A DNA stretch of 64,000 nucleotides from Brachynemurus nebulosus (taxonomy: Eukaryota > Arthropoda > Insecta > Neuroptera > Myrmeleontidae), in assembly GCA_035578155.1 (NCBI GenBank), contig JAPWDM010000014.1, positions 6,374,001-6,438,000 of the forward strand. Direction: 5' to 3'. Of the stretch, positions 46,379-58,363 are shown piece by piece (the first letter of the stretch is position 1; each line of letters begins with the position of its first letter). The translations under genes were made by a program, and so were the position numbers. The notes under the pieces were generated by a model that was not told where the DNA came from, ran no database searches, and worked only from the letters and a program-made list of their open reading frames with translations.

Positions 46379-47097
46379 AGGTGGCTACACACGTAACTGC
46401 AAGTTTGACAAGCATGCATGATCAAGCTTTTTGTGCAAGCATGCACAAATTCCCTTCGCCACCACACGGTCCAAGCATGCTTGCACAAACGCCAATTTGT
46501 TCTTGAAAAATGTCGAGTTCGAACGGCGATGCGCTCGCTTTAGCTGCTGTTGTCCTTATTTATATAAATAAAAAAAAATTCATTTCTCTTTTATAATTTG
46601 TCCTAAAGGAGTTTATTTTTTTTATAACTGTATTCTTATCAGCGTTTACATCAATTAACTTATATTTTTTCAATAATATATCCTATGTTGTATCTCTCTT
46701 CACTTTATCATAGTATTCCTTCGACTTGATACGCCAAAGACATTCCTGACTTTGGTATATATGAATAAAATCTTCAAGTAATTCGCGGTTTATTTTTAAA
46801 TCACTAGACATGATGTTTTAACAATCAGATTGACATCAACAATAGGAAGATGTAACAAACAGATCTCATACAAGATTAATATCGGCTTGTACAATCTTGC
46901 ACATTGGTACACACACTGAATTTTGCTTACGCAATTGAACGCGTTCAAGCATGCATAATTGAAATTCAATTAATCTTCAAGCCGCTTGTACAATCAAAAT
47001 GATTGTGCAAAATTATCATGCAAACGCTCAAGCATGCTTGTACAAAAAGCTTGATCATGCATGCTTGTCAAGCTTGCAGTTACGTGTGTAGCTGCCT
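46379..47097 (-). mobile_element. PIF/Harbinger-like element, 719 bp
   Basis: The left end AGGTGGCTACACACGTAACT and right end AGTTACGTGTGTAGCTGCCT are inverse. The similarity runs on about 65 bp (CAAGCATGCATGATCAAGCT block). The flanking TAA (46376-46378 and 47098-47100) is the 3-bp duplication usual for PIF/Harbinger. It carries a MADF/Myb-SANT relic on the minus strand, the second gene type of such elements. The DDE transposase is absent. Confidence 0.85.
46560..46811 (-). pseudogene. MADF-domain fragment of the PIF-like element
   Basis: An 84-codon frame from ATG at 46811: MSSDLKINRELLEDFIHIYQ, SQECLWRIKSKEYYDKVKRD, TT, then TAG (46683-46685) where family members usually have an aromatic residue, then DILLKKYKLIDVNADKNTVI and KKINSFRTNYKRE. 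The early W, the paired aromatic residues and the spaced basic helix fit the MADF (Myb/SANT-like) DNA-binding fold. In PIF/Harbinger elements the partner protein helps transposase bind its sites. A single base change explains the stop, so decay looks recent. The C-terminal half of the protein is missing. Confidence 0.75.
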
Positions 47098-47384
47098 TAA
47101 GGCGGTCGGACTGACGTCTTATGAACGCCGTCTGTGAGTGGATTAGGAGATTTGAAGGATCAATATGGAAGCAGCCACGGCGCTATTACATATGAACTCC
47201 CATTAAAAATCAATACTATTAAAAACAAAAAAAACTTTTAATTTTTTTTAAATTATTTGATAGGTTGAAACGCCAAATATTGTTTCAAATAACTAATTGA
47301 TTTCTTATTTTTTCTATGAGTTGATCTGTCATTTAAAAAAAAGAGAGCTACGGAGTTTTCATAATTTCTATCAATTCCTTGCTG

Positions 47385-47447
47385 AAGTACTCGCGACAAT
47401 TTACACTCTCGTACTCGGCCAACTTTGCGAGATTGTAGAGCAGTCAT
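47385..47447. mobile_element. CTGCTCTACA-type MITE fragment
   Basis: The right-hand part of the family in the large palindrome: CTCGTACTCGGCCAACTTTG then CGAGATTGTAGAGCAG. The left end is missing. Confidence 0.6.
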
Positions 47448-49100
47448 TAACTATTGTTGCAAACATTTAACGTTAATAATATGATTAGATACGAAATTTG
47501 AGACAAGATGCAGTTTAAGCACGAACCCACTTTAAAGTAGTTGTGAGTATAAGGAAGCTGTGTGCCACCCTACATTGATATTGTATTTTTGTAGTAATTG
47601 TTTCTACTTTATTACGTTTTGCAAAAAACCTTTATTATTTGCGGTGTACAGTTTTTTTAAACATAATATGCAAAACATACAAAAAGGAAATTTAAGATAA
47701 TGTGCTATTTCCTATAAATATCTCTTCGAAAATACTTAATTGCTTCGATAACGATACTATTTTATCTTTGACGTTTACAATTTCGAAGAAGACTAAAAGA
47801 AATTAACGTGAATTAAAGATATTACCGTTTCGTGTAATCGAATTTTATATGTTTCCATTTAAACATTATTATTATAGAGTATCGATTGCAATTGGTAGTA
47901 AAATTGACCAGTCTGATACTGTACATTTACTTTATGGGATAACGAAAATTAACTTTAGATAGTTTCATGAATCTATGATAAGATTATTAAATAATATATT
48001 CCTAAAATTATTAGGAGTCGTTCGTTTTGCGATAATATTAGAATGGAAGTGTATAATATTGATAAGTAAATTTACGACAGTGACTTTATCTGCTACCAGT
48101 GGCCACACTGTTGCATATACTAGCGGTCGGAAAAGCCATTTTTGGAATGGGCCAGATCATAAAGATTTGAAGTCTGACGGGCCAGGAAGCAGTCTCCAAG
48201 ATATTATATGTTGTGTCAAATATACACCCCCGTCATAAAATTTAAGACCACTTCAATTTTCTTTCTTAAATACACATTTGGCTCCCAATCTATGTGCCTG
48301 TTTAGATTATTTAGGCATTTTTTGACGATCACGTCACATCAAAGTGTGAAAGTGCATATTCTCTATTTTTAAAAAAAATTGAAATATAAATTTTTTAATA
48401 GATAAAAATTATTTTCTCTTAATTAACGTTTCTATCATATTAAATAGCTTTCTAACGATCACTGAAAAATTTCTGTACCATGATAGTTACGAAGTTATGA
48501 ACAGTCAAAGTTTAGTGTGTGCTCTACTCTTTGAACTACTATAACTTAAAAAATTGACAGCGATGAAAAAAATACTAAATTAAACGAAAAAAAAGTGATA
48601 TTTTTGAATATAGGTAATATTAAAATTAATTGAAAAAAAATTCTTTGAATTAATAGTGAGCTTTGAACGTAAAAGTTTAGGACCATATCTAATAGTACTA
48701 CATATGTTTTTTGGTCCTAAACTTTTTGGCGATTTTACATGTCTTTACAAAAATAGGCGATTTTATTCCTTATATGAATAAGAATATTGTGACAACTTTT
48801 TATTTGGGTTTTGTGAAATCCAACTTTTCGATTTATCTCCGAAAATATATCCGACTTTCTTTCTCCTATACATAATAAAGTATAGGTTCTTTTTTAAGCC
48901 GTTTTCTTCTATAATTAGAAAATAAAACGTACACATTCGTTTACAGTGCGTTTTATATACCTACCGTCTTTTTTTAGTCGAATTTTTCAACTGAAAAAAA
49001 TTTATACTTATACAGCCTATACGATAAGAACGGGAAGAGGCGAGAGTAGGTGCGCTATCCGTTTTCGGACCCGTAGGACACGACTTTAAACAAAAAAATG

Positions 49101-49103
<3 letters not shown>
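47448..49103. other. Mostly featureless AT-rich DNA
   Basis: A less AT-rich island at about 48090-48200 (open frame 47975-48238) resembles nothing I recognise. Phrases CATAAAATTTAAGACCACTT (48235) and AAAAGTTTAGGACCATA (48668) and TGGTCCTAAACTTTT (48712) look like degenerate mariner-type terminal fragments. Confidence 0.45.

Positions 49104-49176
<73 letters not shown>
49104..49176. repeat. (AT)n microsatellite
   Basis: AT dinucleotide tract of about 70 bp immediately left of the zinc-finger element. Confidence 0.95.
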
Positions 49177-49179
<3 letters not shown>

Positions 49180-49735
49180 CCCGCCACTTTTGACATGTGT
49201 AGGGGCCCCTACACTGCAAAAAATCGGGGTAAATTTACAAAGGAATTACAATAATCGTGGTGTGAATTTTACATTTTATTTAATGTAGAACGTTTTTTCC
49301 TTCATACTAGATGTAATTTTTCAAATTCAGTGTAATTATACAGTAATTGAAACGATATTTACGGTAAGTAATGTAACTTAATTTAAAATAGTTGTAATAT
49401 TACATAAAGTTATGTATTTTGGGTATCTGACCACTAAATGGACATGCGCATTTTATCAGTATATTGTACAGTGTTTGTGTCGATGTGTTGCCGAGATGGC
49501 TGTGCCATTAATAAGTCATCTCAATATTAGTTTTGTTGTTATTAATTTAAAATAAACCCAGTGTACATGAAGTATAATTCTTTTTGTGTGCTTATTGTCT
49601 TAAATTTATTGAGGTAAGTTTTAAATGATAATATACATATTTTAAAACATGTTTAAATGTGAATTTTGTGGTTATAAATTTGTATCGTTGAAAAGATATA
49701 AATTACATCAATATTTACATCGAAATGATAAGGAC

Positions 49736-50731
49736 CAGGGCCGCGCCAAGCGGGGGTGTTAGGGGTGCCTAGTACCCCGGCGGCAAGCTTTGGGGGCGGC
49801 AAATAAAATATAAAATTATTACTATTTTTATGTGGTAATTTTGATGACACTTAAATGTTACCCGCATTTTGCTTAAGGTAGTTGGTCGATGAAACGATTT
49901 TTTCAAAGGATTTTAACGAAACTTCTCTAAATATTTATTTACTCCAATACCAATAATACGAGTCCTTACCGAAAAAAAATTGACCACCCCAATTTTGAGA
50001 AAAACGACTTCAAAGTTTTATAATTTTAACATGGGCTCTTATGGGAAAATTCAATTTTTTTTGAATAAAATGAAAACGTGTTAAAGGAATTTGATAAAAT
50101 TAATATGTTATTTAAAATAAAATTACAAACCATATTTAATAAGAAATAAAAATTATTGACCACGCCGTTTTTGAAATATAATTTAAAAACATCATTTTGC
50201 AATGTTTTTATCACGCTTTTTCAACAATATTTTTAAATTGCTACAACATCAGCGCTCGGAAATTAAAAAAAGCAAGTGGTATACAAATATAATCACTGAA
50301 CAATATTAATACATTATTTAATTTTTGATAAAAGAACAATTTTTTTTTGAGATATACTTTTGTACCTGACTATCTCAGAGCAACTACGTTAAATACTTGT
50401 CTATTATGATTGTTGTGACCCGTCGGTAATCCGATTATTCCGATTGTTGACCAGCGAAAACAATCATTTGCGCGGTAATCGGCGAGATCAAACGGGATCG
50501 GGATCGAATATGCTCTTGCATGCTTTAATTTTATAAAAACCGTCGTTGAATTCTACACATAAAACATTTATCAATCTTGCATTTCATTAAAGTAAGTATA
50601 TATAGTAAGTAAACTGGTAGCCGGGAGGCATATATTTTATTATCAAAAATGTATTACAAATAAGTTTGGCGTTTTAGGGGCGGCAAGTTTTGTCTTGCAC
50701 GCCAGCGCAAATGTCCCTTGGCGCGGCCCTG
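49736..50731. mobile_element. hAT non-autonomous element, 996 bp
   Basis: Ends CAGGGCCGCGCCAAG and CTTGGCGCGGCCCTG are perfect 15-bp inverse repeats. The flanking 8 bp ATAAGGAC is duplicated (49728-49735, 50732-50739). GGGGCGGCAA motifs lie just inside both ends. It contains a copy of the ~510-bp repeat (49875-50391) and interrupts a zinc-finger exon. Confidence 0.95.
49875..50391. repeat. ~510-bp dispersed repeat, copy 2
   Basis: Starts AAGGTAGTTGGTCGATGAAA and ends GTACCTGACTATCTC, closely matching 17312-17822 along its length. It is nested inside the hAT element here and inside Penelope tails there, so it has moved on its own. Confidence 0.8.
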
Positions 50732-51064
50732 ATAAGGACGCCATATTTAAGTGCTGTTACAGCATTATTTTATTCTGTAAAATAATTATGTTGTTTTAAA
50801 AATCATTTAAAATGTCATAGTACCGTACTTTAATCTCAAATTAAAACCAATTATATGTAAGGTTAATGACTGTAATTTCAAAAACTCAAACGTCGCTGAC
50901 GTAAGAAAGCACACGTAGGTATAAACATATAAAACAAAGAAATTGGGTGATTTGTCCCTTTAATGCGAAGTGTAACAATAATAAAAGTTTTGACCGGTTA
51001 GATTCTTTTACAAGTCACTTAAGTAAAAAAACATTTATACTTCTAATTTCAAATGTTTATTTGA

Positions 51065-51106
51065 ACGCAGTTTTATACTTCTTTTATTAGAAGTATAAAA
51101 CTGCGT
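51065..51106. repeat. Perfect 18-bp-stem hairpin
   Basis: ACGCAGTTTTATACTTCT and AGAAGTATAAAACTGCGT pair around a 6-nt loop, 60 bp upstream of the tRNA-like gene. The function is unknown. Confidence 0.9.
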
Positions 51107-51166
51107 CTCGCATTAGAGAGAGGTTGTGTTTGATTGATTACTGAATTGGAGTGGCACTCGAACAAG

Positions 51167-51238
51167 TGATCGGTGGCCTAGTTGGTAAGGCGCTTGGCTG
51201 GTAACCAAGAGATCCGGGTTCGAGTCCCAGCCGATCCA
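51167..51238 (+). tRNA. tRNA-Thr-like (anticodon GGT)
   Basis: A 72-nt cloverleaf: acceptor TGATCGG with CCGATCC (first pair mismatched) and discriminator A; D arm GCC/GGC; anticodon stem CTTGG/CCAAG with loop CTGGTAA, anticodon GGT (codon ACC); T arm CCGGG/CCCAG (one mismatch) with loop TTCGAGT. A box TGGCCTAGTTGG and B box GGTTCGAGTCC match the pol III consensus. No CCA is encoded and no clear pol III T-run follows closely. GGT is unusual for nuclear tRNA-Thr in animals, which normally use AGT. With the two mismatches and its place inside a transposon, this may be a tRNA pseudogene or the head of a SINE. Confidence 0.7.
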
Positions 51239-51403
51239 GTTTGGTAGTTTTTCAAACACTATGTCAATTTTAATTAAAAAAACATTATATGATTACTTTG
51301 TACCTTAATGCATCATATTAAATTTTTCCTTTCTAATTTAATTCTTGTGCCTAACAATTAATAAACTGATATGTTTAAAGATTTTTTCTATTTTATAGAT
51401 AAG

Positions 51404-51645
51404 AATGGAGAAAAAAATATTACGTAGTCATCGAAAAACAAGTGATCAACAGTGAAGGATACTACAGCAGCTTACTGTTGGTGTTTGCCGTTTCGTTTTA
51501 CTTATATTACAACTTAAATATTGAATATCCCAGGGAAATATCGTGTACAATGGAAGTTATTCAGCGATACTATTTCAAAATACATCTTAATTCTGGAACT
51601 AGGTCAAAAAAATTCTTTGGTAAAAAGGGTGCTAAAACTCATTAA
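51404..51645 (+). pseudogene. C-terminal exon of the zinc-finger transposon gene
   Basis: After a pyrimidine-rich tract and AG (TTTTCTATTTTATAGATAAG) the frame reads WRKKYYVVIEKQVINSEGYY, SSLLLVFAVSFYLYYNLNIE, YPREISCTMEVIQRYYFKIH and LNSGTRSKKFFGKKGAKTH, stop at 51643-51645. It is continuous and acceptor-preceded, in the same orientation as the zinc-finger exon 1.7 kb upstream. The NIEYP...T.E.IQR.F.KI pattern looks like a conserved C-terminal block of repetitive transposon-derived proteins. I cannot name the family. The central exons are missing, so it is treated as a remnant. Confidence 0.5.
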
Positions 51646-52141
51646 AAAAATATCGGATTTTTATTCAAAAATTAAATAAGTTCTGTTTGTGCCATTTGTT
51701 CTTTTTTAATTGTGATGATTTGAAGTACTAATTATTAAGTGATAAACCTATTTGTTAGAAAATCACTATTTATTTTTCACATGTGATTTTATAACTTCTT
51801 ATGTGTGTGTTGATTTGAATTGAGTAATAAAATAGAAACGATATTTTTTAGATTTTAATAAAAAAATATTATGTTAAAAATTATGTATTTGGTTTTTGAG
51901 GGACGAATCTGATTTTCTATTTAATAAAACTTAATTTTAATTTTGAAATTGGTTAGTGCCACAGTTTTCCTTTTTTAATTGTCATAATTTTAAGTATAAA
52001 TTTTTTTTTCTGTGAGAAAATTACTATTTATGTTTACGTATAATTCTATAATTGTGCGTGTTATTTAAATGAATAAAAAAAAGCAATAATTTTTCTTTAA
52101 ATTGAGATGAGAAATACCTAGGTAGTTTCTTTTTAAATTTT

Positions 52142-52284
<143 letters not shown>

Positions 52285-53329
52285 TACTTTATAATTATTA
52301 TTTTTTTTTTACAGCTGTTATATTTCAATAAAAAAAAAGATGTTAAATTTATATAATTATTTGCTCTTTGGCAAGTCAAATTTTTTATTTAATAAAGCTC
52401 AATTTTAATTTTTAAAGTCGTTTCTTGTATTTATAAAACAAAAAATCACTATATATACTTTCTAATTGGATTTTCTAAAACTTAAATCTGTTTAATAAAT
52501 ATTCTTTACTATATGTATTTTTATTATTAAACTGTCAACGATTTTAAATTTTTAGATTTAGGTAATTTCATACGAAACACAAACATTTACTAGTACAGTT
52601 AAATATATTTAAAAAAATTGATCAGAATATACAAAAATCCAAAACCAAGTATATATAGTGACGCCCTTTTTTAAACCCCCGTCAAAAATCCAGAATCCAG
52701 AAATTTATAGTAAAATTACAATAAGTATACTGAAAAATTACACAGTTAATAATCGGAAAAATTACAGTATATATGCTGTAAGATTACAGTAGATTTACTT
52801 TAATAAATTTACAATACCAAATTGACAACAGTGTAATTTTACAAAATCTTGTTGAAAGTTACTGTCAATTGGTGTAAAGTTACGGTAGCTGAATTATAAA
52901 ATTACGATCAAGACGCTTTAAAATTACAATAAATATACTTTAAGATGCTTACAGAACAGGATTAACAGATCTGTAATTTTACAAAAATCTATTTTACAGT
53001 ACAGAAATTTACTGGAAAAAAACTTCCAACGATTCTTACTGTAATTTTTTTTTGCTGTGTATGGAAGGCAAGAGCTGAAACTTGATAAGTGAGGCTCATT
53101 TCCGATGCACATCAATACTATCAAGGTGGGGTCAAATTTTAGATCCGACCTAACTTTTAAGGGGGCGGCGGGGAGCAACAAAACAATAGAATTTTTCCAA
53201 ACCGGTTTGAAATAATGTTTCGGTCAATTATCTACAACATATCCAAAATTCAGCTTCTTATGATGATTTGATGGGAGTAGAGGGGGAACAATTATTTGGG
53301 CTGGATCTAACACGCCTACAGCCCACCAG

Positions 53330-53870
53330 AATTAACGTAGAGTGTTGAAATTTGGTATGTTGATAGAGTTCGTACATAGGGTATCCTTTTTGAGGTTTTA
53401 ATATTTTACCCCCACCAACACCATTATAAGCTACAATTTCATGCTTTTTCGACGTTTTCGAAGTTTATAGAACTCGCACAGGTCACCCAAATAAAACTAG
53501 AGGGCTGAAATTTTTCATTCGAATTGAGTTCGGATTGAATTCGGGGTGCCTTTTGGGGTCTCAACTTTTAACCCTTACCCCCACCATTTTTATATCAAAA
53601 AGAACATGATTTTTCATGTACAGGTTAAGTTAATAGCCAGTCACTGCTTTTTGGAGGTTTCAACTTTTAACCCTTACCCTACGATTTTTACGCCACTATT
53701 TGCTTGATTTTTTGCTTTTTTTCTAACACGTCTAGAGATTCTCTAAGGAAACCTAATGGGCTGAAATTTTGTACGTGTATTGAGTTAGTATCCAGCTAGT
53801 GCTTTTTAGGGATTCCACATTACTTTTCCCCCACTTCTCCCATTTTCACATCGGAATTCAATGGTATTGT
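53330..53870. repeat. Degenerate ~140-160-bp tandem-like repeats
   Basis: Recurring phrases GCTGAAATTTT (about 53345, 53503, 53762), GAGTTCGGATTGAATTCGG-like blocks, and TTTTGGGGTCTCAACTTTTA then CCCTTACCCCCACCATTTTT (about 53395, 53560, 53665, 53825). Units are diverged and unequal. A fainter relative lies at about 11930-12070. No coding potential. Confidence 0.6.
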
Positions 53871-55613
53871 TAAATGTGTTTTAAATGCTTTATTCTTATT
53901 CTAAACAAGTAAGCGTATTGTAATTTAAAAAAAAAATTAACTTTTATAACAAATGCAATACATAAATATTAAGTAATTTAAAAATGTTATTAAAGTCACT
54001 ATTTATTTATAAAGTAGGAATTTTGGATTTTTTTTTATAAAATAGAAATTTTGGAGTTTTTTGGAAAGAAAAAGTTTCTTCATAAAGGCCTTCCAGTTTA
54101 CTATTTAATGCCCTTTTATAATATTTAAAAATAAAACATAAAGTCAATTGGCGGATAAGCATGGGTAGGAAAGCCCTCGTACGAATTGTGTTGGCTTTTT
54201 GTCTGCTAACTGCTATCGGCACAAAATTGAAATTTACCGAGATTCAGCCCTTAAGAACTTAAAACCTTTTTTTAAAGCCCCGATCAACCGGACACTCATT
54301 ATCAGTTTTGAAATCACCAAAATGACAAATCGCTTGTAGACTTTCAATCGCATTTCGCTTGTAGACATTCAATACCGAAGATGAAGCGAAAAATTCGACT
54401 TCCGTGATGGGGCCCCGCTGCTCACGGCGTTTTCTTATATTAGGTTCGTTCGTGTTGGTATTACTTATTGATCTTCGAACATTTCCAACAAACAGCAGAT
54501 TGATATTTACACATCGCAAATAATTTAGTTTGTTATTAATTCAATCAAATTAAATCTGGAAATGTCGTTATCTGTCGAATGGAGAAAAGCATTTCGTTGT
54601 AAAAATTTATCTTTTCGTTAATAAATTTTTCCTTTCCGATTTCACAATCGTAATGTAATCAACTTTGTTGATGGTTGGGTAAAAGAAAAGAAAGTTTTTT
54701 TTTGATGTTTTTTTTCTCCACGTAGTTAAATTACAGTGGGTTCTTATTTGACAAAGGAATGACAGGTTCTTCATTTTTCTTAAGTGAATCTGTTTCTTCT
54801 TTAACATTGTTAAGCATTGAGGAGCTTATTGGCTAGATCAGGCGTCGGTAAGCTTTTTTAAAAAAGGCCAAATCACTAGACTAAAACAGATTTAAATTTT
54901 CGTAAGGGAATACTGATATTAACTGAAAGTTTTGCCAGTGAAGCAAAACTTCAGTAGACACCTTATGATGGAGAATACTCCTCAATAGGATTGATAGATG
55001 TCTCGCAAATTTTAAAGTTACAGTTAACCCACTGTTACTAACGACACACCTTTCTACTACTTGAAAAATTCATATTATTTATATTTTTTGTTTTATTTAT
55101 TTCTAGTATCCAAAAGCTCCAACGTATTTTTGACTAGTATTAATTAAATATTAGGATTATAAAAAATGGCCGACATAAACATTGATGTGTACACGACCGA
55201 GTGTTTTGTACCTCGTCTATGGTCTATATGACTTCATATTTATTATGGCCCTTTTATATACTTGTTTCTATTTAATATAGTTGTTTCTCTACGCAATCTT
55301 GTCTAGAAATTAAGTAAGAACATATGTAAAATTAATGTACATAAAGAGGACAAGTATATTTGACTGAAATATTATGTGATTTAAATAAAATTAATTAGTT
55401 AATTTTGCTATACAGTATGTATATAAAATGAGAAAATTAAATAAAACATTTAATTTTAAAATATTTAAAATAATTTTTCTAATCCTACTATTAAAAATAA
55501 CATACTGCGCACGGCTAACTATATGAAAAAATTAACAATTTCAAACACCGTGCAGAAATAGCCTGCGAAATAATTTCCCACAGGTTAACATAATAAAATA
55601 GTAGGCTGTTTCG

Positions 55614-55617
<4 letters not shown>

Positions 55618-55687
<70 letters not shown>
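55618..55687. repeat. (AT)n microsatellite
   Basis: AT dinucleotide tract of about 70 bp. Confidence 0.93.
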
Positions 55688-56815
55688 ATTCTAAAAATAT
55701 ACATATGCGTGTTGATGATTTATTATTGTCTCCATAGTTTCAAAGTATGCTTTGGCAAAAATTTAAACATCTTACCACTGACATTATAAATTTAAAAAAT
55801 TTTTACTACTTATTTAAATAAACATTAATGTAAATTTTACGAAAAATAATGTGCTCGCAGAAATAGTATAGTTTACAGTACGTGGGAAAACTTATTTCTC
55901 ACTTATTGTACTATATACTATTAAATGTTTCTTTTTAGATATTTTTTCAGTATATGGCTACCAAATAGCGATTTTCTCGAGGACTGTTCTTGTTTACTGT
56001 GAATTTTGATAACTGAATTAAAGGGAACACCACTACAATAACTCATCCTTGAGTATAATATATACATATAGGATAGGTGTATATAAATATACATTTCTCA
56101 CCTGAGAATAAAATAATCTGTGCCATTTTTTTCTCCATTTAGTAACACTGATTAGTGACGGTATAATTCTCATTCTCATTGTGAACATGGTATACTCATG
56201 GTAGTTAAAATAGAAATTTTTGAAAAATCTGTATTCTTTTTTATGTATAATTTTTTTTTTTTTGAACAAACAGAAAAAAGAAAAATTTCTTTTTTCTTGC
56301 CAACGTCTTTAGCGTATTTAATTTTCCATTTGTGTTCCATACGCACTTTAATCATAAAAAGGAGAAAATTTTCTTGTTTTGAAATATTATTCTTGATTAA
56401 AATTTTTTGCGGTATAAAGAATTTTATTGATAATGATATGGGGCCGTGAAATCAATCATTTCTTTTTTTTTTGTTAGTGAATTATCAAAGGAATTTGGAT
56501 ATTTCTTTTTTTCTTTCAATGCTTTCTGTGTTTTTCATTTGATTTTTGATTAATATTTGCATTGGTATAATGATTTCTGTTTAGATATTTGATATAGTTG
56601 AAATATAGAATTGCAATGACTTATAATGATTCTTTTTCGGTTTGTAAAATTTATATTATACGACATAATTTTTTTATGCGGTGGGCAGGAATTGCATTAA
56701 AAAAATCGCACCAAAAAATTCAAAAATTTAAAATAATAAAATTACAGATTGTAACAAAAAGCTTTTTTTATGCGGTGAATCGGAACCGGATAATAGTATA
56801 TTGTGCAATAAGTGC

Positions 56816-56888
56816 GGGAAATTGTCGATAGCCCACGAACGTAGTGAGTGGGCTCATTCGCTTGAGTGGGCAATCGACAATCCCGCAC
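56816..56888. repeat. GC-rich imperfect hairpin, family A copy 2
   Basis: GCGGGAAATTGTCGATAGCC, CAC pairs with GTGGGCAATCGACAATCCCGC. The loop contains a further small dyad (GAACGTAGTGAGTGGGCTC region). The sequence matches the hairpin at 24092-24161. Confidence 0.65.
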
Positions 56889-57567
56889 GAGTTGCACATA
56901 CTACGAATTTGACATACTTTTTTCTATTATTATACCTATATTTAAGTGTTCTGACATGAGTGCTGACATAATGGTCGGAGTTCCGGTAAATATTTGTAGA
57001 AATATTCTTAACAAATTTTCTAATAACTGTCTGCTTCTATGACAGGAAATTGAAATAATTGATTGCTATAAAATTAATTATATTTATTAGAATGAATCCT
57101 GTTTCTCCACTATGGAAATTGAAAAAATGTGTATTTAACTGTCGTCCTCAGACTTGTGTAACAAGTTAATTTTCATCGTATATATAAAATATTGTCGATA
57201 AAATATGACCGACTTGTGTTGTTTGTGCTTCATAACTCTCATAATACTGTTTATAAACAAAGTAATTGTTGAGAACAAACTGTTTTTACACTTAGCCAGA
57301 GTTCAAAGCTTTCATTCTATACGTGAAAGACGAAAACTTTAACCTACTGTTTGACGTTATAATTAATTATATAGGGGAATTTTATATAGTTTGTAAAGTT
57401 TAACGTGGTTTAATTAAATTGAAAAAGTACAATTTAATGTAAAAATCAACTATATAGAGTTTAAAAATACCTATAAAAATTGTTACTAACGTAAATGGGC
57501 ATATTAAATGTATTTTTTTTTTTTTTGTTCATTTAAGAAACAATAGTACGGTATTCAACGAGCTGGT

Positions 57568-57652
57568 AATGCTAGCTATTACTCACGAAGATGAAATTGC
57601 GACACGACGCGAGTGTCGTAATGCATCTAAGTGAGTATAATAGCCATTGCAA
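57568..57652. repeat. Imperfect hairpin, family B
   Basis: The left arm AGCTATTACTCACGAAGATG and right arm CATCTAAGTGAGTATAATAG pair. The inner stem CGACAC-GACGCGA-GTGTCG forms the tip. It is similar in size and build to family A but unrelated in sequence. Confidence 0.65.
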
Positions 57653-58363
57653 GCGAGTAGAACACTATATTTTTTCTACGACTTTTTTCCTTTTTAATTT
57701 AAATAAAATTGAATACAAATTTTAAATCAAAAGAATAAAATCTTTAATCTATCTCTAATTTTATTAAATATTCGTATATGTATCTATGGAGATGATCAAA
57801 ATAAAATTCAAATGTTTTTGTTTACTTACACGTAGTAACGCAACATATAAGAAATTAAAACTTAAGATATATTATTCACAAAACAATAGCAAACCCATTG
57901 AATAATTTTTAATACGGTGATTTCATTGGTCGAAAGGTATTGAGTAGGTAATGACCATTCCTCCACACCTTTGAATAATGCCTAAGTTTCTCGACAATTA
58001 ACGGATATGTAATGAGTGTGTTCTTCAACAGGAGTAGAAAAAATTTATAAATATACTTTTAAAATCTCATTTCAGTTTCAGACAATCATTTTAACCTGTT
58101 TTTAAAATATAAGGCGGTCATATTTTCTTTTGGAGTTTCATGTTATTTTTAAGATTGCAAAATTTTTGAAAGAGATATATTTGTAGGTTAATCATTTTTT
58201 TGAAACATACACCTTGCAGTCAAAAGGATGCATACTAGTTCGCTCCAGCGGTCAGATTTTAATCTTATCTTGAAAAAGGGTCGTATGTTAGTTTGCTCCC
58301 GACTTGTTATCTACTGACAGGTAAAATTAATTACCTAAAAATATTCAAACTGATACATATACA

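Larger units (their letters stand above)
49650..50798 (+). pseudogene. C2H2 zinc-finger exon, split by a hAT element
   Basis: From ATG at 49650 the frame reads MFKCEFCGYKFVSLKRYKLH then QYLHRNDKD. It has a perfect C-x2-C-x12-H-x3-H finger at residues 4-24. The hAT element at 49736-50731 interrupts it after the duplicated ATAAGGAC. The frame then resumes as AIFKCCYSIILFCKIIMLF and stops near 50797. Weak finger-like pieces follow at 50865-50915 (DCNFKNSNVADVRKH) and 50981-51030 (KCNNNKSFDRLDSFTSHL), in shifted frames. Such arrays resemble the N-terminal DNA-binding part of repetitive zinc-finger transposon proteins, but I do not recognise the family with certainty. Confidence 0.6.
53871..57560. 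other. Mostly featureless AT-rich DNA
   Basis: Apart from the AT tract at 55618-55687 and the hairpin at 56816-56888, only short compositional open frames are visible. A CAGGCGTCGG phrase at about 54840 may be a half-end of a hAT element. Confidence 0.45.

Noticed and set aside
47975..48238. 87-residue ORF in a less AT-rich island
   Set aside because: No domain or homologous motif was recognised and no splice sites were convincing. It is left as an unexplained stretch.
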